Assembly (NCBI GenBank): GCA_030653355.1 | Contig: JAURZN010000183.1 | Location: 41,138 to 105,137, forward strand | Length of the DNA: 64,000 nt | DNA from: Gallionella sp. | GTDB lineage: Bacteria; Pseudomonadota; Gammaproteobacteria; Burkholderiales; Gallionellaceae | Reading direction: 5' to 3' | Part shown: positions 8,916 to 18,004 of the stretch, piece by piece | Layout: each line of letters begins with the position of its first letter | How positions within the stretch are numbered: position 1 is the stretch's first letter | The notes under the pieces: model-generated | The model's input: the letters and a program-made list of their open reading frames with translations, nothing else | The model's database searches: none | What the model was told of the DNA's origin: nothing | Program-made: the position numbers and the translations under genes

Positions 8916-10899
8916 TTTCTCCCCCAAATCCAGCCAACTCAACCGCGCGCCACAGATTTTCATCGGAGGTGTCCGTGTATATGCTGGTCGTTTGCAGACT
9001 GGTATGCCCAAGCAAACGCTGGACGATATTGAGCGGCACACCAGATAGTGCCAAATGACTTCCACAAGTGTGGCGCAACCAATGTGCTGTGGCGTGATCA
9101 AATGCCTTGGCTTCGATATGCTTGCCATCCATCATCAGGGATTGTGCAATCTCCCCAAAAAATGAACGCAAGGACTTGGATAGCGCGCTGGTCGTCACAG
9201 AACCTGTCCCGATCTCGCTTGAAACAAGCGGGGTGTCTGGTGGATTGCTGGTGATGTCCAGGCTCAACCCGCGATACTCGAAATAGGTTTGCAACGCCTG
9301 TATGACTTCGCTGGAAAGTGGCACAGCGCGCCATTTACCCCCTTTGCCACAAACTTTGAGCATCCAGCGTACACCGATCTCATTTGAGAGCGGCATCGTG
9401 TACATGCGCGATACTTTTGCATCAACCAGCTCGGATATGCGCAGGCCGGTTGCGTAGGCGAATGGCAGCACAAAACGTAATCTCGCCGAACAGCTGGTTG
9501 CGGGTAGTTGACGCAAACAAGCCATCAAATAATTCCATTGCCCCGCAGAAAACGCCCGCATGAATTCGACATCAGGATTTGACCGGGAATCAGCAACAAC
9601 CAGCGATTTGGACACCGCGCTCCACGGATTGAATGAGCAATACTGCACGCGCACCAACCATTCAAACAGGTTGCCGACAACAGTCAGTGCGTACCGAACG
9701 CTGCCAGGCGAGAGCGCCCCATCAAACGGCTTCCATGCCGGATCGTGCCGCTCCCTCTTTTTTGCGCTAATCCATTCAGATTGCGTGATGCGAAAAGGCC
9801 AGTTGTCGGGTTCGGTTCTGCCTATCATGGACAGCCAGTCTCGATAGGATGCGCAATCCTCAACTGTCAAATCAGACAAAGCCTTGTCGCGCTCAATAAT
9901 CGCCCATAACAGCATCTTTTCCGCTTCCTTTTGATAGGCGCGCTGAGTGTTTGGATTGCCGGACTTTGTGGCAAGCCAGGCGAACACGGCTTGATAGTCG
10001 TTTGCGGCAGCAATACGCGGCACACCATGATAACGATTCGATCCAACCGTACCATCCAAATCAACGGGTACGGCAAAGGCCTCCAGTGGTACAACACGTG
10101 TTTCCCTGTTTCGGTCTTGAGCTCGCAACGAGGGTGCTACCGTGCGCGCAGGGACAAGTGAGCGTTGTGGCAATGCGCCTAGCGATGATTCGTAACCTTG
10201 CAGCCACGCCACAATTCGTGCCGCGCCCTTGTTGCCCAACCTAGGCACGTCTATCCACCAGCGATAACCGCGTACAGCAATCCTGTCGACTAAATGTCCT
10301 ATTGTCGGTAAGCCGGCCAACACAAAACGGTTGGAGATCACCGGGTCAAACCAAGCCGCGATCAAGTCCTCACGCACCGGATCGGTGGCAATCAGTGGCT
10401 CAATCCACTTTAACGCAAGCAACTGCTTGTCGATCAGTCGTTGCCTTTTATTTTGCCCGGTATCGACTGCTTGTGGGTAGGCATCCAGGTAAGAGCGAAT
10501 GAGTTCTTTTTCTGTAAAGAATCCATCAGGATCAAACTCAGCGCGGTAATCATCAAGGGTGGGGGCAGGGGAGCGCGCGGATTCCCCGCCGCCCGCACCA
10601 ATATGCATCCTGATTAGATGGGCTTCGCGATGCTTCCCACTTCGCAGCGCAGCCTGTCTGAGCGTATCCCGAATCCAGGTCAGTGTTGTTTTTGCGCGAC
10701 GCAAATCCATCCCGATTTCAAGATAGCGATCAGACATTTCGCCAATATCCATACCAAGAATGGCCGCCCTGAAAAAGGCAATGTGATGGCGGCCGATTTT
10801 CCGTTCGACCGATTTTTTGGATATTGCCCAATCTCCACTCAATGCAGATCTCCCCTTTTGCAAAGCATAGTTAGATGCACTGCCCACAGACATACCCAC
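8899..10899 (-). CDS. int: Large tyrosine recombinase / integrase with DUF3701-like N-terminus
   Basis: The ~666-residue protein has an N-terminal region (RHHIAFFRAAILGMD, then DRYLE) like DUF3701, found in big integrases of integrative elements, and a C-terminal tyrosine-recombinase catalytic domain: an Arg in ATGLRISEL, HWLRHTCGSHL, LLGHTSLQTTSIY with the nucleophile Tyr. Enzymes of this type cut and rejoin attachment sites during excision and integration. The start may be GTG 10899 or ATG 10893; neither has a clear ribosome site, so translation may depend on the upstream gene. Gene order parM - orf - orf - int - WGR places it under the palindrome promoter upstream of parM. Confidence 0.92.
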   Translation of the reverse strand: MGMSVGSASNYALQKGRSALSGDWAISKKSVERKIGRHHIAFFRAAILGMDIGEMSDRYLEIGMDLRRAKTTLTWIRDTLRQAALRSGKHREAHLIRMHIGAGGGESARSPAPTLDDYRAEFDPDGFFTEKELIRSYLDAYPQAVDTGQNKRQRLIDKQLLALKWIEPLIATDPVREDLIAAWFDPVISNRFVLAGLPTIGHLVDRIAVRGYRWWIDVPRLGNKGAARIVAWLQGYESSLGALPQRSLVPARTVAPSLRAQDRNRETRVVPLEAFAVPVDLDGTVGSNRYHGVPRIAAANDYQAVFAWLATKSGNPNTQRAYQKEAEKMLLWAIIERDKALSDLTVEDCASYRDWLSMIGRTEPDNWPFRITQSEWISAKKRERHDPAWKPFDGALSPGSVRYALTVVGNLFEWLVRVQYCSFNPWSAVSKSLVVADSRSNPDVEFMRAFSAGQWNYLMACLRQLPATSCSARLRFVLPFAYATGLRISELVDAKVSRMYTMPLSNEIGVRWMLKVCGKGGKWRAVPLSSEVIQALQTYFEYRGLSLDITSNPPDTPLVSSEIGTGSVTTSALSKSLRSFFGEIAQSLMMDGKHIEAKAFDHATAHWLRHTCGSHLALSGVPLNIVQRLLGHTSLQTTSIYTDTSDENLWRAVELAGFGGENETRL

Positions 10900-10914
10900 G
10901 GTTTTTGTGGATAA

Positions 10915-11148
10915 CTATCTGGTTACGATCATCCACCGCCAAACGCCCATCAAACTGGTCGCGGTGAAGCCGACTTGCATGACGACCATGCCCGTTGCAT
11001 GGGTGAGCAAACCGAAATATATCCACGCGACATTCGATAGCAGAAACAACACAAAACCCCAACCGGAGTAGCGATTGTTCAACGCCAACAGAGCCGCGCC
11101 ACACAATCCAGTCGCACAGCCAATCCACTCAATAAGTTCGAGCAACAC
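10915..11148 (-). CDS. Small membrane protein, PnuC-like appearance
   Basis: The 77-residue protein has about three hydrophobic helices; YSGWGFVLFLLSNVAWIYF resembles the core of PnuC-type small transporters. The GTG start at 11148 is supported by AGGAGG eight bases upstream, which overlaps the stop of the preceding gene. It sits between a partition-like pair and the integrase. Its cargo is unknown, and the similarity is to the membrane pattern rather than to diagnostic residues. Confidence 0.6.
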   Translation of the reverse strand: MLLELIEWIGCATGLCGAALLALNNRYSGWGFVLFLLSNVAWIYFGLLTHATGMVVMQVGFTATSLMGVWRWMIVTR

Positions 11149-11160
11149 AATCAGCGCCTC

Positions 11161-11427
11161 CTAAAATTGACCAAAAACGCTCTTCACAATGGCTTGGGTT
11201 GCAGGCCGTTCGGTTTCCGGCTGTTCTGGCACTGGCTCAAGCGAAGTTTTGACTACCGCAGCAGCACCTCCTCTGGCAACATCAACATGCACCATCTTGC
11301 CGCCCAAAACCGACAGCCCCATTGAGGCCAGCATCCGTAATCGTTCAGCTCGCGCGCGCAGTGGCAACGCAGACAGATCGGCCTGTAGCTCGGAATGCCC
11401 CTCAAAATAATTGACCGTGATGCGCAT
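11161..11427 (-). CDS. 88-aa protein paired with the ParM-like actin
   Basis: The chosen ATG at 11427 begins one base after the parM stop, giving an 88-residue protein starting MRITVNYFEGHSELQADLSA. Reading the frame further upstream would overlap the parM coding region, so the long form is rejected. A helical segment (residues 18-45) is followed by a polar tail. Position directly after the actin gene is where a ParR/StbB-type adaptor would lie, but no ribbon-helix-helix motif is obvious and the role is inferred from position only. Confidence 0.65.
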   Translation of the reverse strand: MRITVNYFEGHSELQADLSALPLRARAERLRMLASMGLSVLGGKMVHVDVARGGAAAVVKTSLEPVPEQPETERPATQAIVKSVFGQF

Positions 11428-11428
11428 G

Positions 11429-12403
11429 TCAGGCCGCACCGCCGCGCCAAAAGCCTCTTGCGTTTGCAAACACAGCCTCCTTTGCCAGGTTGATAGGTGT
11501 TTTGGTGAACGCTTCTTTGATGGACGCTTCAAAGAATGGCGCACCGCCCCCGACAAGGACGATCTGATCAATGCTGGAATTTTCCTTGCGCAAGGATTCC
11601 TGTATTTGTGAGCACGCAATATGTCCAACCTTTGCCGATGCGTCAGCCAGGTAGGGGGCGATCTCAATGCGCTCACCAAACACGGATACAGTGGAGCGCT
11701 CTGCTCTGACGGCGTTTTCCAGTTTGCTTCTGCCGGGATTGCCGCCGTGATCCTTTGCAATCAGGGCTGCGGCCTCATCCAAAACCACCGAGGTGGCATC
11801 AAGGCTCGTGCCGGAGGAAGCACGCTTGAACTCACCATTAACCAGCAACACCCAATCAACAGAGAAAAAGCCGGGGTCAACCACCAGCACACTGGAATCT
11901 TCAATTTTGCTGGGATCATCCAGGCCGTGCATCCAGTCAACGAAGCCGCCCAGTGGCTGCGGTACGATTTTGATGTTATGTACTACCACCTTGCGCCGGG
12001 GCGTGATCTGATGTTCGCCGCGCATGATTTTTGTTAAATGCTCACGTAATCCAGCATCCAGATACTGGTTGGTCGGCAATCCCGTTACCACGCAATCAAT
12101 CTCGCTCATTTCCGTCAAAAGTAACCCGGCGTTAAACAAGGCGCGATAAGATTCCGTTGCGGTGTAATCTTTATGCAGTTCACGCGGCCAATTCTCGATG
12201 CGGTCGTGACTCACCGCCGCCGCAAACTCCTTGCCATCCACCAATACGTGCAACGAATCGTCGCTGCCCATAATTCGCTGTCCAAGATGATCCAATGGGG
12301 CAGCGCCAGCGGGACGCTTAATCATCTTGGGCGACACCTCTGTGTTGTCGCCATAAACAATCTTGAGATTCGAGTAACCAATATCCAATCCAACTGTCAG
12401 CAT
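11429..12403 (-). CDS. parM: ParM/StbA-like actin-family segregation ATPase
   Basis: The protein begins MLTVGLDIGYSNLKIVYGDN, the phosphate-1 motif of actin-like ATPases, and includes VLVVDPGFFSVDWVL (phosphate-2) and IVLVGGGAPFFEASI (adenosine motif). The 324-residue length fits ParM/Alp-type plasmid segregation filaments. The start is set by AGGAGG four bases before the ATG at 12403; an in-frame extension upstream crosses repeat DNA and has no ribosome site. Together with the next gene and the repeats upstream it resembles a parMRC partition locus. In an integrated element it would stabilise the excised circle. Confidence 0.85.
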   Translation of the reverse strand: MLTVGLDIGYSNLKIVYGDNTEVSPKMIKRPAGAAPLDHLGQRIMGSDDSLHVLVDGKEFAAAVSHDRIENWPRELHKDYTATESYRALFNAGLLLTEMSEIDCVVTGLPTNQYLDAGLREHLTKIMRGEHQITPRRKVVVHNIKIVPQPLGGFVDWMHGLDDPSKIEDSSVLVVDPGFFSVDWVLLVNGEFKRASSGTSLDATSVVLDEAAALIAKDHGGNPGRSKLENAVRAERSTVSVFGERIEIAPYLADASAKVGHIACSQIQESLRKENSSIDQIVLVGGGAPFFEASIKEAFTKTPINLAKEAVFANARGFWRGGAA

Positions 12404-12410
12404 CATTCCT

Positions 12411-12584
12411 CCTAAAAATTTCACATGCTCTGTAGAGCGTCTGTAGAACGGGTGAAACAAATCATCGCAATACCACGAAAATCCGGCACGCCCGTAGCGC
12501 GACTGTGGCGTGTTTTCAGCATGACTAAACGCCATCAGCCGAACCGCCTAAAAACCCCACATGCGCTGTAGAGCGTCTGTGGCG
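12411..12584. repeat. Two 37-bp direct repeats upstream of parM (candidate centromere/operator)
   Basis: Copies at 12411-12448 and 12548-12584 share CCTAAAAA, then CACATG, then CTGTAGAGCGTCTGT with few changes. The first touches the parM ribosome site; the second is about 136 bp upstream. In ParM systems the centromere parC is an array of repeats just upstream of parM, bound by ParR, which also represses the operon. Related motifs (CACAGACG and a G-rich tail) recur at 34682-34776 inside traI and at 36662-36695. Confidence 0.6.
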
Positions 12585-12608
12585 CGTATGGAAATTATTG
12601 GGCAACTG

Positions 12609-12665
12609 AAAATATAAATCCTCGAAATACCTTGCAAATTTGCAAGGTATTTCGAGGATTTATAT
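12609..12665 (-). promoter_or_regulatory. 54-bp perfect palindrome with leftward promoter (site 1)
   Basis: Positions 12612-12665 form a perfect, spacer-free palindrome with 27-base arms and core TTGCAAATTTGCAA. On the minus strand TTGCAA (12637-12632), a 17-bp spacer and TATTTT (12614-12609) form a plausible sigma-70 promoter directed to parM and the integrase. The same arrangement occurs at 36576-36627. It lies between divergent transcription units, so an operator is more likely than a terminator. Confidence 0.7.
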
Positions 12666-12725
12666 GGATGTTTGAAGCATGATTGCCCGTGGCAATATCC
12701 GTTCAATTCACAAATGGAGCGTTAC

Positions 12726-13445
12726 ATGGAAGAGAAAAAGGCTGCGAAAGGGGCAATCAGAACGCCAAAAAAATACCTGGAGTTCAGTAATCCGTTCGTC
12801 ATTCGAGACACAACTATTTATACGACGCCAGCCCAATTGGTCTATGAGACGGCATTCGATGACTGCGCCGTCTCAATGCGCAATCTAAGCGCCGTGCTGC
12901 CGACACTGGTCAAAAATGCCAGCGAAATGATGGCCATCAACGGTGCCGTCGATCACCTGATTAACAATGCGCTTGCGAATCTGCGCAATGAAGGCGCGCG
13001 GATCAAGAAGATCGCCGAGGACAATGGTATCGAGATTGGCAGACTGAATTACACCAACACAAAACAAGTCGAAGCCAAGCTAACCTGCAACAAAGCCGGT
13101 CAATATCTGCAAATAATATCGGAGCTTGATGGGTTGCTCTGCCTTGTTCACTCGGCATGGTTTGCCGGATTTATTGATGACGATGCAAAGGCCAGCCTGG
13201 AAAGACAATGGCGTAGAAAAATGATCGGGGTTGCCGCCGAAATAAAAAACATCACCAACCGCGCTTTCCGTGCAGCTGGAAAACTGGCAGAAACTGATGG
13301 CGCGTCACCAAGCGAGGTGGATAACACAAGCCTCTTGAACGAGGAGGAACCTGTCGCAAAACAGAAAGCTGCCAAAGCCACCAAAACCGCAAAAACTCTT
13401 CCTGCCGAAGACGAAGCACTGACTGTCACTGAGTCCGTATCCTGA
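12726..13445 (+). CDS. Unrecognised mobile-element protein upstream of the helicase
   Basis: The 239-residue protein begins MEEKKAAKGAIRTPKKYLEF; the ATG at 12726 is chosen because GGAG lies six bases upstream. The central region (residues about 40-190) is predicted helical, and a long Ala/Lys-rich C-terminal tail (AKQKAAKATKTAKT) suggests nucleic-acid contact. It resembles element-borne regulators of the DUF1845/AcaB type only in size and composition, so no name is given. The next gene starts one base after its stop. Confidence 0.65.
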   Translation: MEEKKAAKGAIRTPKKYLEFSNPFVIRDTTIYTTPAQLVYETAFDDCAVSMRNLSAVLPTLVKNASEMMAINGAVDHLINNALANLRNEGARIKKIAEDNGIEIGRLNYTNTKQVEAKLTCNKAGQYLQIISELDGLLCLVHSAWFAGFIDDDAKASLERQWRRKMIGVAAEIKNITNRAFRAAGKLAETDGASPSEVDNTSLLNEEEPVAKQKAAKATKTAKTLPAEDEALTVTESVS

Positions 13446-13446
13446 T

Positions 13447-15144
13447 TTGCAACTCAATCAGCAACAAGCCAGAGCGGTTAATGCGCTAGGGCATTGTTCG
13501 GTGCTGGCCTGTCCAGGGTCAGGAAAAACACGCGTACTATCCATGCGAGCAGCCCGGTTGCTCAGTGAAAACAAAACCGGGCGGTTGTGCGCCGTTACGT
13601 TCACACGCGATGCCGCCGCTGAACTGAAGTCGCGCATTCTGCACTTATGCGGCGAGCGTGAAGCAAAGCGTCTGGCGGTCGGGACATTTCATTCGGTCGC
13701 GCTGTCACAGATTCGACGGTTGCCGCAACTGTCAGGCATGAAGCTGCTATCGGACGGTGAGCGCATGGGTTTGCTTAGGCGGTGTTACTCACAATACAAA
13801 TGTGATGTACCTTTTGACAAGGTGCTTTCCGGCATTGATCGCGCCAAATCAAGGTTGGGGCAGACCATATTCAGCGATCCCGCCATCGAGGATGTGTTCA
13901 ATGCCTACCAGCATCTGCTTGCCACAGAACACGGGATGGATTTCGCCGATATTTTGCTGACTGTCGTTAATGGGTTTCGAGACGAGAGCATTAAGCCGCT
14001 TGCCGTGCGCTGGTTGCTGGCTGATGAGTTTCAGGATGCGGACGAGGTGCAGGCGCAATGGGTGATTGAACATGGCATGGCTGGCATTGAGGTCACGATT
14101 GTTGGCGACGACGATCAAAGCCTATACTCGTTTCGGAATGCGCTGGGCTACGCGGGGATGCTCCGTGTTTCGCAAACGCTGGTTGCCCAGGAAATCACGC
14201 TGCCAATCAATTACCGCTGCGCACCTAATATATTGGCTCACGCAGCCCGTTTGATTGCCAACAACCCGAACCGAGCCAACAAAGCCATCGAATCCGCCCG
14301 CGCCGCGAGCGGCATCGTCAAGACACATCGCGCCGCAGACAGAAGCGACGAAGCCAGCCTTGTTGTTGAGGCGATAAAGAAATCTGCCGACCAAGATTGG
14401 GCAATACTCGCGCGCACCAATAGTTTTCTGGAGGTAGTTGAGGCAGAATTGCTGGCAAGCGGCATTGACTATACGCTTTCAAGCGGAAAATCTGTTTGGG
14501 ATGGTGTCACGGGCAGCGCCTTGGTTGGATTGCTTAAAAGCATACAATCGGACGGCTGGACGGGCATGGCCAACGCATTGTCGGTTTGCGGGATCAAGTC
14601 GGAATTGCTTAATTTGCATCACGACGATAAAAGTTGCGGGCAAATGCTGGAAAGAATCTTGATCCAAGCACCAGAAAACGATGTGCGTACCAGAAAGATC
14701 ATCGAGAGTGCGCGGCGCGGGTACGTTGAATGGCGGAGGCAGATAGCGGATGGCAATATGACGCTTGCCATCTATGCGGCAGCCAACTGGCTTGCGCAGC
14801 ACGTCAAACAGGATCGCGGTAATTTGGTGAAAAAACTGGCCAGCATCATTGCCAGGTTTAAAGGATCGTTGGCGCAACGCTTAAATACGCTATCGAGAAC
14901 AACAGATCGTACCAACGACACCGGCGTAGTGCTATCCACCTTGCACGGCAGTAAAGGTCTGGAGTTCGACAGTGTGTGGATTATTGGTGTGGAGGATGGC
15001 AATTTGCCACACCCGGATTCCACCGAAGACGAGGAACGGCGATTGTTCTATGTGGGGATTACGCGCGCCCGAAACCGCTTGGAAATCAGCAGTTCGATTG
15101 AAGATGGATTGGATTCACGTTTTATTATAGAGGCGGGGTTTTAG
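13447..15144 (+). CDS. UvrD/REP-type superfamily 1 DNA helicase
   Basis: The 565-residue protein carries motif Q and Walker A (NQQQARAV, ACPGSGKTRVL), motif II LADEFQDADE, motif III GDDDQSLYSFRNA, motif V TLHGSKGLEFDSVWI and motif VI EERRLFYVGITRAR. This defines a 3'-5' SF1A helicase, shorter than chromosomal UvrD or PcrA (over 650 residues). It starts at TTG 13447, one base after the preceding stop, and is probably translationally coupled to it. A role in replication or repair of the element is inferred. Confidence 0.88.
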   Translation: MQLNQQQARAVNALGHCSVLACPGSGKTRVLSMRAARLLSENKTGRLCAVTFTRDAAAELKSRILHLCGEREAKRLAVGTFHSVALSQIRRLPQLSGMKLLSDGERMGLLRRCYSQYKCDVPFDKVLSGIDRAKSRLGQTIFSDPAIEDVFNAYQHLLATEHGMDFADILLTVVNGFRDESIKPLAVRWLLADEFQDADEVQAQWVIEHGMAGIEVTIVGDDDQSLYSFRNALGYAGMLRVSQTLVAQEITLPINYRCAPNILAHAARLIANNPNRANKAIESARAASGIVKTHRAADRSDEASLVVEAIKKSADQDWAILARTNSFLEVVEAELLASGIDYTLSSGKSVWDGVTGSALVGLLKSIQSDGWTGMANALSVCGIKSELLNLHHDDKSCGQMLERILIQAPENDVRTRKIIESARRGYVEWRRQIADGNMTLAIYAAANWLAQHVKQDRGNLVKKLASIIARFKGSLAQRLNTLSRTTDRTNDTGVVLSTLHGSKGLEFDSVWIIGVEDGNLPHPDSTEDEERRLFYVGITRARNRLEISSSIEDGLDSRFIIEAGF

Positions 15145-15534
15145 GGGTGGATGCCGATTTCAAGGTAATCCGCCACTGATCTCAATCGCAAACCAGCCAC
15201 CCGTTACGACAACAGCTCGGCCAGCAATACCAATCTCAATGACTACGATTTCGGCTGGCAGCTATGAGTTCATAAGCAGGCGTACAAACAAGGGTAAAAT
15301 CGACTAATCCATGGCCTGCTGAGTGCCATAAGCAGTTCGCCACTGCTGATAATTCGCCGCCTTAAACCGGATATTCGTGGCTCGCGGGTTAAAGCACCCT
15401 CATCAATAGAAGTTCACCGAATACCCTCCCATCTCAAATTCCTGACAATTCACAAAAGTTTAATAAATCCTTCATTGGCTTGAAATAGTTGTAACTCACA
15501 ATGTGTCGCATTACATATCTAGACATCTATCGTC
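15145..15534. other. Intergenic junction before phnF
   Basis: No complete gene is seen. The first 120 bases contain a short open stretch reading ATRYDNSSASNTNLNDYDFG to a stop, which looks like the worn C-terminus of an unidentified gene. The last 120 bases are AT-rich and should hold the phn promoter. This marks the left border of the phosphonate cargo. Confidence 0.45.
15513..15531 (+). promoter_or_regulatory. Candidate PhnF operator
   Basis: The sequence ATCTAGACATCTAT (15517-15530) just before phnF contains two TAGAT half-sites on the minus strand three bases apart and is AT-rich. GntR/HutC-type regulators such as PhnF commonly bind short repeats of the TCTAGAC type near their own start. 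No clear Pho box could be defined, although TTGTAAC (15488-15494) is a weak half-site. Confidence 0.35.
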
Positions 15535-16260
15535 ATGAGTCTTTACGCAATTGATCGCGATACCGGAATTACCCTTTACGCACAAATCGCCGAAGTGCTC
15601 GAGCGCGACTATGTTCGTCAGGGCGCGGCGGGCGACCGATTGCCTGCGGAAGGTGAGTTGGCGGCACGCTTTGCCGTAAATCGTCATACCTTACGTCGTG
15701 CTGTCGATGAACTGATTGCTGAAGGATTACTTGAGCGTCGTCACGGAGTGGGTATCTTTATTACCGATCTATTGCTTGATTATCGCGTGGGCAGCAATAC
15801 GCGTTTTACTCAGACCCTGGCTGATATCGGCATCTCTACCGATACACGGGTGATACGAAAAATGATTACCCCCGCGCCTGCGGGTGTTGCGCGCAACTTG
15901 GCGCTGACAGCTGACGAACCTGTTCTTTGGCTTGAAACATTACGCTTAGCCGATGGCTTGCCCTTCTGTGTTATTTCCCATTTTCTGCCTGTTAAACCAT
16001 TTGGCGAGTTGCTGGATGGCTATGCTGGCGGCTCGTTGCATGATTATTTAGAGAAAAATCACGGCGCACTTCATCGTACCGAAAGTCTGGTAACCGCCGT
16101 GCTTCCGCAAGGCGACGATGCAAAGCTGCTGGGAATTACCCAAAATCGGCCCGTGTTGCGTGTCAAGAGTTTGAACGTGCTGGATCGGGATAACTCTCCG
16201 GTCGAGTACGCCATTACCCGGTTCCGCGCAGACCGGATCCAACTGCGCATCACACCCTAA
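15535..16260 (+). CDS. phnF: PhnF, GntR/HutC-family phosphonate regulator
   Basis: The 241-residue protein has an N-terminal GntR winged helix (LYAQIAEVLERDYVRQG, LPAEGELAARFAVNRHTLRRAVDEL) and a C-terminal UTRA ligand domain (VLWLETLRLADGLPFCVISH). Family members repress phosphonate genes in the absence of inducer. It is the first phn gene and lies 38 bp before phnD on the same strand, so it probably regulates itself and the operon. No strong ribosome site precedes the ATG. Confidence 0.92.
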   Translation: MSLYAIDRDTGITLYAQIAEVLERDYVRQGAAGDRLPAEGELAARFAVNRHTLRRAVDELIAEGLLERRHGVGIFITDLLLDYRVGSNTRFTQTLADIGISTDTRVIRKMITPAPAGVARNLALTADEPVLWLETLRLADGLPFCVISHFLPVKPFGELLDGYAGGSLHDYLEKNHGALHRTESLVTAVLPQGDDAKLLGITQNRPVLRVKSLNVLDRDNSPVEYAITRFRADRIQLRITP

Positions 16261-16298
16261 AACCTCCCTACCAAACTGAATCCAACAGGAGTTTCAAC

Positions 16299-17168
16299 AT
16301 GCAATTTAACAAACTTGTTCTTTCCATGCTGATCGGCGCTTCGCTGATGAGTGCAACTGCAGCGGTACAGGCTCGCGAATTAGTACTTGGCTTGATTCCA
16401 GCTGATAACAACGAAGAAATGATCAAAACCTTCGAACCGATGCGCGCCTATCTGGAAAAGAAGCTGGGTCAAAAAGTGAAAATGTTCACTGCAACGGACT
16501 ACGCCGGCGTGATTGAAGGCATGAAAAAGAAGCGTGTGGATATCGCCTGGTTCGGCCCTTTGTCGTATTACCTGGCTGAACAAGAAGCAGGCGCTGAAGC
16601 CTTTGCTGTCGGCATTCGTGAAGGCAGCAATTCAGCTACCTACAAAAGCATCATCGTTACGCCTTGCGACAGTGGCATCAAAAGCATTCTCGACCTGAAA
16701 GGTAAGAGCGTTGCGTTTGTTGACCCAGCCTCTACCTCAGGCGGCTTGATGCCGAGCTACATGGTGAAGCAAGCAACCGGCAAGATGCCTCAGGAATTCT
16801 TCGGTAAGTTTACCTATGCCGGTTCACACGATGCAGCGGAATTGGCTGTGAAGAACAAGACCGTTGATGCGGCGGCTGACAATGACATTACCTATCCAAA
16901 GATGTTGGAAAAAGGTCTGATTACCAAAGAAAGCAATTGCATCATCGCCGAATCATCACCGTTGCCAGGCTCTCCACTGGTTTATCGCGGTGATTTGCCT
17001 AAGGAACTGAAAGCACAAATTCGCGACGCAATCTTGAATGCAGACAAGGAAATCAAAGTAACAGGCTACGGCAAGATCAGCCATTACGTTGCGGTTGAGC
17101 CTAAAGATTATCAAATGATCCGCAATATGGTTAAAGAACTTGGCCTTAAGAAAGAGCAGCTGAAGTAA
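16299..17168 (+). CDS. phnD: PhnD, periplasmic phosphonate-binding protein
   Basis: The 289-residue protein starts with a signal peptide (cleavage likely after VQA, near residue 25) and then RELVLGLIPADNNEEM, typical of phosphate/phosphite/phosphonate-binding proteins. DIAWFGPLSYYLAEQ and DPASTSGGLMPSYM are ligand-pocket segments. It delivers phosphonates to the PhnCE transporter. CAGGAG precedes the start. Confidence 0.95.
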   Translation: MQFNKLVLSMLIGASLMSATAAVQARELVLGLIPADNNEEMIKTFEPMRAYLEKKLGQKVKMFTATDYAGVIEGMKKKRVDIAWFGPLSYYLAEQEAGAEAFAVGIREGSNSATYKSIIVTPCDSGIKSILDLKGKSVAFVDPASTSGGLMPSYMVKQATGKMPQEFFGKFTYAGSHDAAELAVKNKTVDAAADNDITYPKMLEKGLITKESNCIIAESSPLPGSPLVYRGDLPKELKAQIRDAILNADKEIKVTGYGKISHYVAVEPKDYQMIRNMVKELGLKKEQLK

Positions 17169-17224
17169 TTGAAGTGTCGCGGTCGGCAAAGTAGATGCAG
17201 ACCGCGAATTAATTAGGAGGTCGT

Positions 17225-18004
17225 ATGGCTAAAATCATTATAAAAGACATCGGCAAACGTTATGCCAATGGATTTGAAGCACTCAAGGGCGTTAGCGCAG
17301 AAATTGCAGCGGGTTCTTTCACGGTTATTCTTGGCCCGTCTGGCGCGGGGAAGTCTACTTTATTACGCACTATCAATGGCTTGGAAACACCTACTGCAGG
17401 CAGCATTCAGATAGGCGAACAAGTCGTCACGCAAAACAATCTTCGTGAAGTTCGTTCACAAGTTGGCATGGTGTTTCAGCATTTTAATCTGGTGGATCGA
17501 TTGTCGGTCATGACCAATGTGCTCACCGGGCGTTTGTCGCATCGCTCATGGCTGGGCAGCCTTTTGTATTTATTTCGTCGCACCGATCTGGATCTTGCGC
17601 ACGATGCGTTAATTCGGGTGGGATTGACAGAAAAAGCCTGGAATCGTGCCGATAAACTCTCCGGTGGACAACAGCAGCGTGTCGGGATTGCCCGTGCGCT
17701 GGCGCAGCAACCGCGTGTGATTCTGGCCGATGAGCCGGTCGCCAGCCTGGATCCGGTTGCCAGTGAAGAAATCATGGGGCTGCTGCGCGAAATTTGTACG
17801 CGCGACGGCATTACCGTGGTGGTCAATCTGCATCAGGTCGAATTGGCTAAGCGTTTTGCTGATCGCATCATCGGACTGAATGACGGACTGGTGGTGTATG
17901 ACGGTCCGGCCAGCGGGCTGGATCGCGTAACGCTGAGTCGAATCTATAGTCGCAACGGAGATCAAGTCGATGAGCAACTCGAAACTATGCTGGCCTACGC
18001 CTAA
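17225..18004 (+). CDS. phnC: PhnC, phosphonate ABC transporter ATPase
   Basis: The 259-residue ABC ATPase has Walker A GPSGAGKST, signature LSGGQQQRVGIARAL and Walker B VILADEPVASLDP. With PhnD and two PhnE permeases it forms the phosphonate importer at the inner membrane. The start has AGGAGG. Its 3' end overlaps phnE1 by 35 bases, so expression of the two is coupled. Confidence 0.96.
   Translation: MAKIIIKDIGKRYANGFEALKGVSAEIAAGSFTVILGPSGAGKSTLLRTINGLETPTAGSIQIGEQVVTQNNLREVRSQVGMVFQHFNLVDRLSVMTNVLTGRLSHRSWLGSLLYLFRRTDLDLAHDALIRVGLTEKAWNRADKLSGGQQQRVGIARALAQQPRVILADEPVASLDPVASEEIMGLLREICTRDGITVVVNLHQVELAKRFADRIIGLNDGLVVYDGPASGLDRVTLSRIYSRNGDQVDEQLETMLAYA

Noticed and set aside
11161..11760. 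A 199-codon version of the small gene after parM
   Set aside because: It would overlap the parM frame by over 300 bases; the ATG just after the parM stop is the natural start.
12672..12725. TTG start giving a longer element protein
   Set aside because: No ribosome site; a GGAG-supported ATG lies at 12726.
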